Assembly: GCF_018598225.1 (NCBI RefSeq)
Contig: NZ_JAHESF010000021.1
Coordinates: forward strand, 56,185 to 120,184
From: Chryseosolibacter histidinae
GTDB lineage: Bacteria; Bacteroidota; Bacteroidia; Cytophagales; Cyclobacteriaceae
Reading direction: 5' to 3'
DNA length: 64,000 nt
Within the stretch, counting starts at the first letter, position 1. Each line of letters starts with the position of its first letter. The position numbers and the translations under genes are program-made. Of this stretch, positions 60,515 through 64,000 are shown piece by piece. Under the pieces are notes generated by a model. It saw only the letters and a program-made list of their open reading frames with translations. It was not told the DNA's origin and made no database searches.

Positions 60515-60640
60515 GAGTCCACAGACCACTGTCCACGGTCCACAGCAATGCGCGATAACGTAACCGATCGTACTTCGTACCTCGTAAATCGTACCTTCAA
60601 CCCTACCTACTGTGGACCGTCGACCGTCGTCTGTGGACCG
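60514..60640. repeat. Class A word-repeat hairpin between convergent stop codons
   Basis: After the TAA of the permease comes GAGTCCACAGACC; GTCCACAGA (60517-60525) pairs with TCTGTGGAC (60630-60638), four bases before the stop codon of the convergent reductase gene. Inner words are GTCCACGGTCCACAG and TGTGGACCGTCGACC. The loop holds CGTACTTCGTACCTCGTAAA words, like those at 50733-50822. Confidence 0.8.
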
Positions 60641-60642
60641 GT

Positions 60643-61551
60643 TTACTTCGCAGCCTGCACCAGGATCTGCTCCGATAAGAGTTTGATGCCTTCGATGAAG
60701 CTGTGTGGTTCGTAACCAAGCTCCTTGCGTGCCTTGTCGATGATGAACCCTGTTTTCAAAGGGCGGCGCGCAGGTTGTGTGAATGTGTTCGAGTCTACGG
60801 CGGTGATCAGGCTTTTGTCCAAACCAAAAAAATCTGCCGTTTTGATGGCAATGTCGTACGGTGAGAGGAAGTCCTTTCCTGAGATGTTGTATACGCCCTT
60901 GGCTCTCTTTTTCGCTGCCAGGTAACAACCCATGGCAAGGTCTTCGGCCAGCGTAGGCGTGCGCCACTGGTCGTTGACAACCTTGATCGTTTTTCCTTTT
61001 TCAAGATTATCTTTCACCCACAGCACGATGTTGGAGCGACTCATATCGTTGGTGATCCCATACACCAGCACCGTTCTCAGGATGGACCAGCTAAGACCGC
61101 TGTTCATCACCACCGTTTCGGCGGCCAGTTTGCTCTCGCCATAAAAATTCACGGGTCTGGGCTGCGCCTGTTCATCGAGGGGGCCATGGCTTCCATCGAA
61201 AATGAAATCAGTTGAAATATGAATGAAGTGGGCGTTCACGGCCCGTGATGCACTGACCAGGTTCTCCACAGACGTTACATTGGCAAGCCAGCATGCATCC
61301 CGGTCGGTTTCACACTGATCTACCATGGTCATGGCGGCGGTGTTGATCACCACGTCGGGTTTGAAGGCATTGAACACGGTGTCTACGGCGTCGGCGTCCG
61401 TGATGTCCATCGGCTTGAAAACAGAATCGAGGCCGGGAAGCACCGTTTTGCCACGCGAAGTGAAACAAGGTGTAATGGTCTTGTCATTCAGCAAGACAGG
61501 CGTGAGCTTCTGGCCAAGTAATCCGTTCGATCCTGTTACAAGAATTTTCAT
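60643..61551 (-). CDS. RmlD-like NAD(P)-dependent sugar-nucleotide reductase
   Basis: 302 residues. MKILVTGSNGLLGQKLTPVL (Rossmann GxxGxxG), VVINTAAMTMVDQCETD and ANVTSVENLV, STDFIFDGSHGPLDEQAQPR with PVNFYGESKLAAETV (YxxxK). The C-terminal ARRPLKTGFIIDKARKELGY is typical of dTDP-4-dehydrorhamnose reductase relatives. Probably reduces a 4-keto sugar nucleotide or builds a related nucleotide; the rest of a rhamnose pathway is not in the window. Confidence 0.88.
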   Translation of the reverse strand: MKILVTGSNGLLGQKLTPVLLNDKTITPCFTSRGKTVLPGLDSVFKPMDITDADAVDTVFNAFKPDVVINTAAMTMVDQCETDRDACWLANVTSVENLVSASRAVNAHFIHISTDFIFDGSHGPLDEQAQPRPVNFYGESKLAAETVVMNSGLSWSILRTVLVYGITNDMSRSNIVLWVKDNLEKGKTIKVVNDQWRTPTLAEDLAMGCYLAAKKRAKGVYNISGKDFLSPYDIAIKTADFFGLDKSLITAVDSNTFTQPARRPLKTGFIIDKARKELGYEPHSFIEGIKLLSEQILVQAAK

Positions 61552-61558
61552 TCAGTTC

Positions 61559-62425
61559 TTATTTTTCATCCGGATACGTGTATCCGTATAGTTTTTTGAT
61601 CTTCGCCTTCGACATTTCTTCGACGGTAACCGTCATGCGAATGTCTTCCGTAGGCCTGTCGGCGCCGTCTTTGGGCTGTGCCGCGATCTTGTCTACAACA
61701 TCAAGTCCTTTGATCACCTTCCCAAATACGGTGTACGCGCCGTCGAGCATGGGGGTGCCGCCTACTGTGGTGTAAGCCTTCACCAGCTCGGGCGAAAGAT
61801 CCTTCTCCAATTTTATGCCCAGCTGGGTCTCAACCACAGGTTTCAGGCTCACGATGTAAGCTTCATAGGCTTTCTGATCTCCCGCCTGGTAAAGTTTGGC
61901 GATGCTGTCATAATACACCCTGTTCTCGGGCTTCTGAAAAAATTGCTGCAGCGCCATGCCGAATTTCTGCTGGTCGATGCGCAGCTCCATCTCATCGTAT
62001 TTTTTTCCCTGAACGATATAGAACTGGCTTCCGCTGCTGGCTTTGGCAGGGTTCATCTGATCGCCAAGACGGGCTGCTGACAACGCGCCTTTCTCATGGA
62101 AGAACTTGGGATTGAACTCGGCATCGATGGTATAACCAGGGCCACCATTGCCCAGGCGCTGACCCGCTTTCGCTTTTTTCGATTCCGGATCACCACCCTG
62201 GATCATAAAACCTTCGATGATGCGGTGAAAGAGCAGGCTGTCGAAGTAATGTTCCCTGGCCAGTTTAATGAAGTTCTCCTTGTGCTTGGGTGTTTCATCG
62301 TACAGGATCGCCACCATGTCGCCGAATTTTGTTTTAATGGTCACAACGTGATCCTTTTTTTGCGCACAACCTGTGAGTACGGCAAAAACAAAACAGGCGG
62401 CAATGAGCAATTGTCTTTTCTTCAT
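61559..62425 (-). CDS. Lipoprotein cyclophilin-type peptidylprolyl isomerase
   Basis: 288 residues. Lipobox KKRQLLIAACFVFAVLTGC (Cys20). Cyclophilin core: KENFIKLAREHYFDSLLFHR and VIEGFMIQGGDPE-like IIEGFMIQGGDPESKKAKAG, then GALSAARLGDQMNPAKASSG, SQFYIVQGKKYDEMEL and late YTVFGKVIKGLDVVDKIAAQ. A helical insertion of about 70 residues (QKFGMALQQFFQKPENRVYY onward) splits the core, a variation seen in Bacteroidota. Periplasmic folding factor. Confidence 0.9.
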   Translation of the reverse strand: MKKRQLLIAACFVFAVLTGCAQKKDHVVTIKTKFGDMVAILYDETPKHKENFIKLAREHYFDSLLFHRIIEGFMIQGGDPESKKAKAGQRLGNGGPGYTIDAEFNPKFFHEKGALSAARLGDQMNPAKASSGSQFYIVQGKKYDEMELRIDQQKFGMALQQFFQKPENRVYYDSIAKLYQAGDQKAYEAYIVSLKPVVETQLGIKLEKDLSPELVKAYTTVGGTPMLDGAYTVFGKVIKGLDVVDKIAAQPKDGADRPTEDIRMTVTVEEMSKAKIKKLYGYTYPDEK

Positions 62426-62503
62426 AAAATATTATACCAATAAGGCTGTAAATTTAACGATTCTTGGAATAAGGCACGGGGCTTATCATTCAGTGATTTG
62501 ACT

Positions 62504-63436
62504 TCAGGCTTTGATGGCGGTCTTGATCGTCTGGAGGATGTCGGCGCCTCCGTTGGCCAGCACCTCGTTGGCAATACCTTTGCCTAATTCCTTTCCTTCT
62601 TCCGGCGATGAAGAGCGTTTCACTTTCACCACTTGTTTGCCATCGAGGGAAATGATGCCTGCTTTTAGCGTGAGCATGTTGCCTTCCATCCACGCATAAC
62701 CGAACGAGGGAATGCTGCAGCCCCCTTCCAGGGTTTTGAGAAAAGCCCGCTCGGCGCGGATACAATCTTCCGTCTGTACATGATTCACCCAGCGCTCGAT
62801 CACCTCTTTTTTATCGAAGCTCAGTTTTTTATGGCACTCAATGGCAATACTTCCCTGGCCTACCGGTGGAACAAAGTAACTGGTTTCAATCTGCTCCATG
62901 ATAAGGTTGTCGTATCCCATGCGGTGAACACCTGCGTAAGCGAGGATCAGCGCGTCGCATTGACCCGCGTTGAGCTTTTCGATGCGTGTCTGCAGGTTTC
63001 CGCGGATGGAAACAGCTTCGGCCTGGGGATAAAAATGCCGGAGAAACGCCACGCGACGGGTAGACGATGTACCGATCCGGATGCCTTCGTTCTTCAGGCT
63101 GAATCCCTTTTTGGTGGTGAGCACCACATCGTTTGCCGGCTCCCGCTCCGTGAACGCGATCAGCTCAAGTTCATCGGCCAGCGAAGATGACAGGTCTTTG
63201 GCGCTGTGCACGGCAATATCGATGGAGCCATCCAGGAGCTTCTCTTCGATCTCTTCCGTAAAAACACCTTTGCTGCCGATCTTGGCGATCGACACATTCA
63301 GGATCTTGTCTCCCCGTGTTTCGATCGGGACGATCTCCGTCTGGTAGCCCGAAGGTTTGATCAGATCTGCTACATGGTTCGCCTGCCATAAAGCAAGCTT
63401 GCTGCCCCTTGTCCCGATACGAATGATCTTGTTCAT
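62504..63436 (-). CDS. hemC: Hydroxymethylbilane synthase (porphobilinogen deaminase)
   Basis: 310 residues. IIRIGTRGSKLALWQANHVA, SIDIAVHSAKDLSSSLADEL with the catalytic Asp, IRIGTSSTRRVAFLRHFYPQ, RGNLQTRIEKLNAGQCDALI and the cofactor-binding Cys240 in EGGCSIPSFGYAWM. It condenses four porphobilinogen units for haem synthesis. Full length; ends 39 bp before holB reading from the other side. Confidence 0.97.
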   Translation of the reverse strand: MNKIIRIGTRGSKLALWQANHVADLIKPSGYQTEIVPIETRGDKILNVSIAKIGSKGVFTEEIEEKLLDGSIDIAVHSAKDLSSSLADELELIAFTEREPANDVVLTTKKGFSLKNEGIRIGTSSTRRVAFLRHFYPQAEAVSIRGNLQTRIEKLNAGQCDALILAYAGVHRMGYDNLIMEQIETSYFVPPVGQGSIAIECHKKLSFDKKEVIERWVNHVQTEDCIRAERAFLKTLEGGCSIPSFGYAWMEGNMLTLKAGIISLDGKQVVKVKRSSSPEEGKELGKGIANEVLANGGADILQTIKTAIKA

Positions 63437-63490
63437 GATATTAGGCGTTGGTTGATCTTTATAAATTACTTCACGTGAGTATCCACACCG

Positions 63491-64000
63491 TTATGGATTG
63501 AGGGTCTTGGCCAGCTTCAGCGAGAGGTCCAGGAAGATCATCTTGGCGCTGCCGTTGCGCTCCAGGTGATAGCTGGCATCGTTCAGCAGCGTAAAAGACC
63601 GTTCTACTTTTTCAACGTTCATCACCTTGCTGAAATCCTGAATGAACTTAAGCTCCTCTCCACGCGCACGGTTGATGGTTCCTGCGCCTGAAGTGAAGAG
63701 CAATGTTTCGCGCATCATGTTCATGCTGTAAGCCATCAGGTTGCGCTGGCTGAGCTTATCCAGCCCATGGTAATCATCGGCCATAGTCACCAGGGCACCG
63801 TAGCTCTTTTTGAAACAGGCCCGCATCCATTCTGTGAAGCGCTGCGTGTTGTTGTCTTCTTCGTTTTCGAGCAGCTTCAGCGCCATGTTCGGGCTGCCGT
63901 CGGCCAGCTGCACGATCTTGCGCGCACGGTTGTCGTCTATCGCGCGATTGTTCTTTAACCAGGCCTCCACGTCTTCGGCGTTCAGCAGCGGCCCCGTAAG
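63491..64000 (-). CDS. holB: DNA polymerase III delta-prime subunit, 5' part cut by window edge
   Basis: 169 residues of the C-terminal part; the frame stays open to the window edge. ARKIVQLADGSPNMALKLLE is the end of the AAA+ sensor-2/domain II region of clamp-loader subunits, followed by an all-helical C-terminal domain (QRFTEWMRACFKKSYGALVT, LMAYSMNMMRETLLFTSGAG, NDASYHLERNGSAKMIFLDL). The Walker motifs lie outside the window. It loads the sliding clamp with gamma/tau and delta. Confidence 0.8.
   Translation of the reverse strand, partial: LTGPLLNAEDVEAWLKNNRAIDDNRARKIVQLADGSPNMALKLLENEEDNNTQRFTEWMRACFKKSYGALVTMADDYHGLDKLSQRNLMAYSMNMMRETLLFTSGAGTINRARGEELKFIQDFSKVMNVEKVERSFTLLNDASYHLERNGSAKMIFLDLSLKLAKTLNP

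Noticed and set aside
1..64000. tRNA, rRNA or known riboswitches
   Set aside because: None was recognised on either strand by reading; a covariance search would be needed to exclude small RNAs.

Overview
The window looks like a chromosomal segment of a Bacteroidota bacterium, most likely of the order Cytophagales. This rests on the SusC/SusD pair with an ECF sigma factor and a FecR-type anti-sigma factor, on families typical of the phylum (DUF2911, DUF3575, DUF4197, DUF4221, WG repeats, PafA phosphatase, PIF1-like helicase), and on start codons that mostly lack a strong Shine-Dalgarno sequence. No rRNA, tRNA or CRISPR array was found. Both ends cut a gene: a DoxX-family membrane protein on the left and the DNA polymerase III delta-prime subunit on the right.

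Layout. Positions 1-9.1 kb hold mixed housekeeping and accessory genes: DoxX with a divergent HxlR regulator, a beta-barrel protein, a PIF1-like helicase, a luciferase-like oxidoreductase, a FUSC-type membrane protein, a single-domain response regulator, a DUF2911 protein and an RRM protein. Positions about 9.4-18.1 kb are visibly AT-richer and form an accessory island. It opens with a decayed tyrosine recombinase, followed by two LuxR-type regulators, a broken FecR fragment, a 72-residue Cys/aromatic-rich exported peptide and a run of five same-strand genes: a DUF4221 propeller-like protein, a CxxC lipoprotein, a glycosyltransferase, a pyruvyltransferase-like protein and a signal peptidase I. 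I read this as a candidate system for making, exporting and maturing a small secreted peptide. It is the most novel-looking locus here.

Positions 18.6-30.9 kb are a sigma/anti-sigma-controlled uptake locus: ECF sigma, FecR, SusC, SusD, two secreted FAD oxidoreductases and an MFS transporter, with no glycoside hydrolase. Positions 31-48 kb hold cinA, a second ECF sigma factor overlapping a membrane-anchored protein with a barrel-like C-terminus, an FMN-dependent 2-hydroxy-acid oxidase, tandem DUF4197 genes, paaN, a glycosyltransferase paralogous to the island one, an SDR, folA, fmt, nth, a NamZ-like muramidase, an FtsX-type permease and a SUKH protein. Positions 48.7-64 kb hold hsp20, an HtrA protease, an ALDH7-family dehydrogenase, a second single-domain response regulator, a helical protein, a WG-repeat protein, pafA, an amino-acid permease, an RmlD-like reductase, a lipoprotein cyclophilin, hemC and partial holB.

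A second theme is intergenic. Almost every gene 3' end, and seven of the eight convergent gene junctions, carries a long imperfect hairpin. Most are built from short repeated words, and several fit exactly between the two stop codons. These word-repeat hairpins probably act as bidirectional terminators or RNA 3'-end elements, and in at least two genes they extend into the coding sequence.
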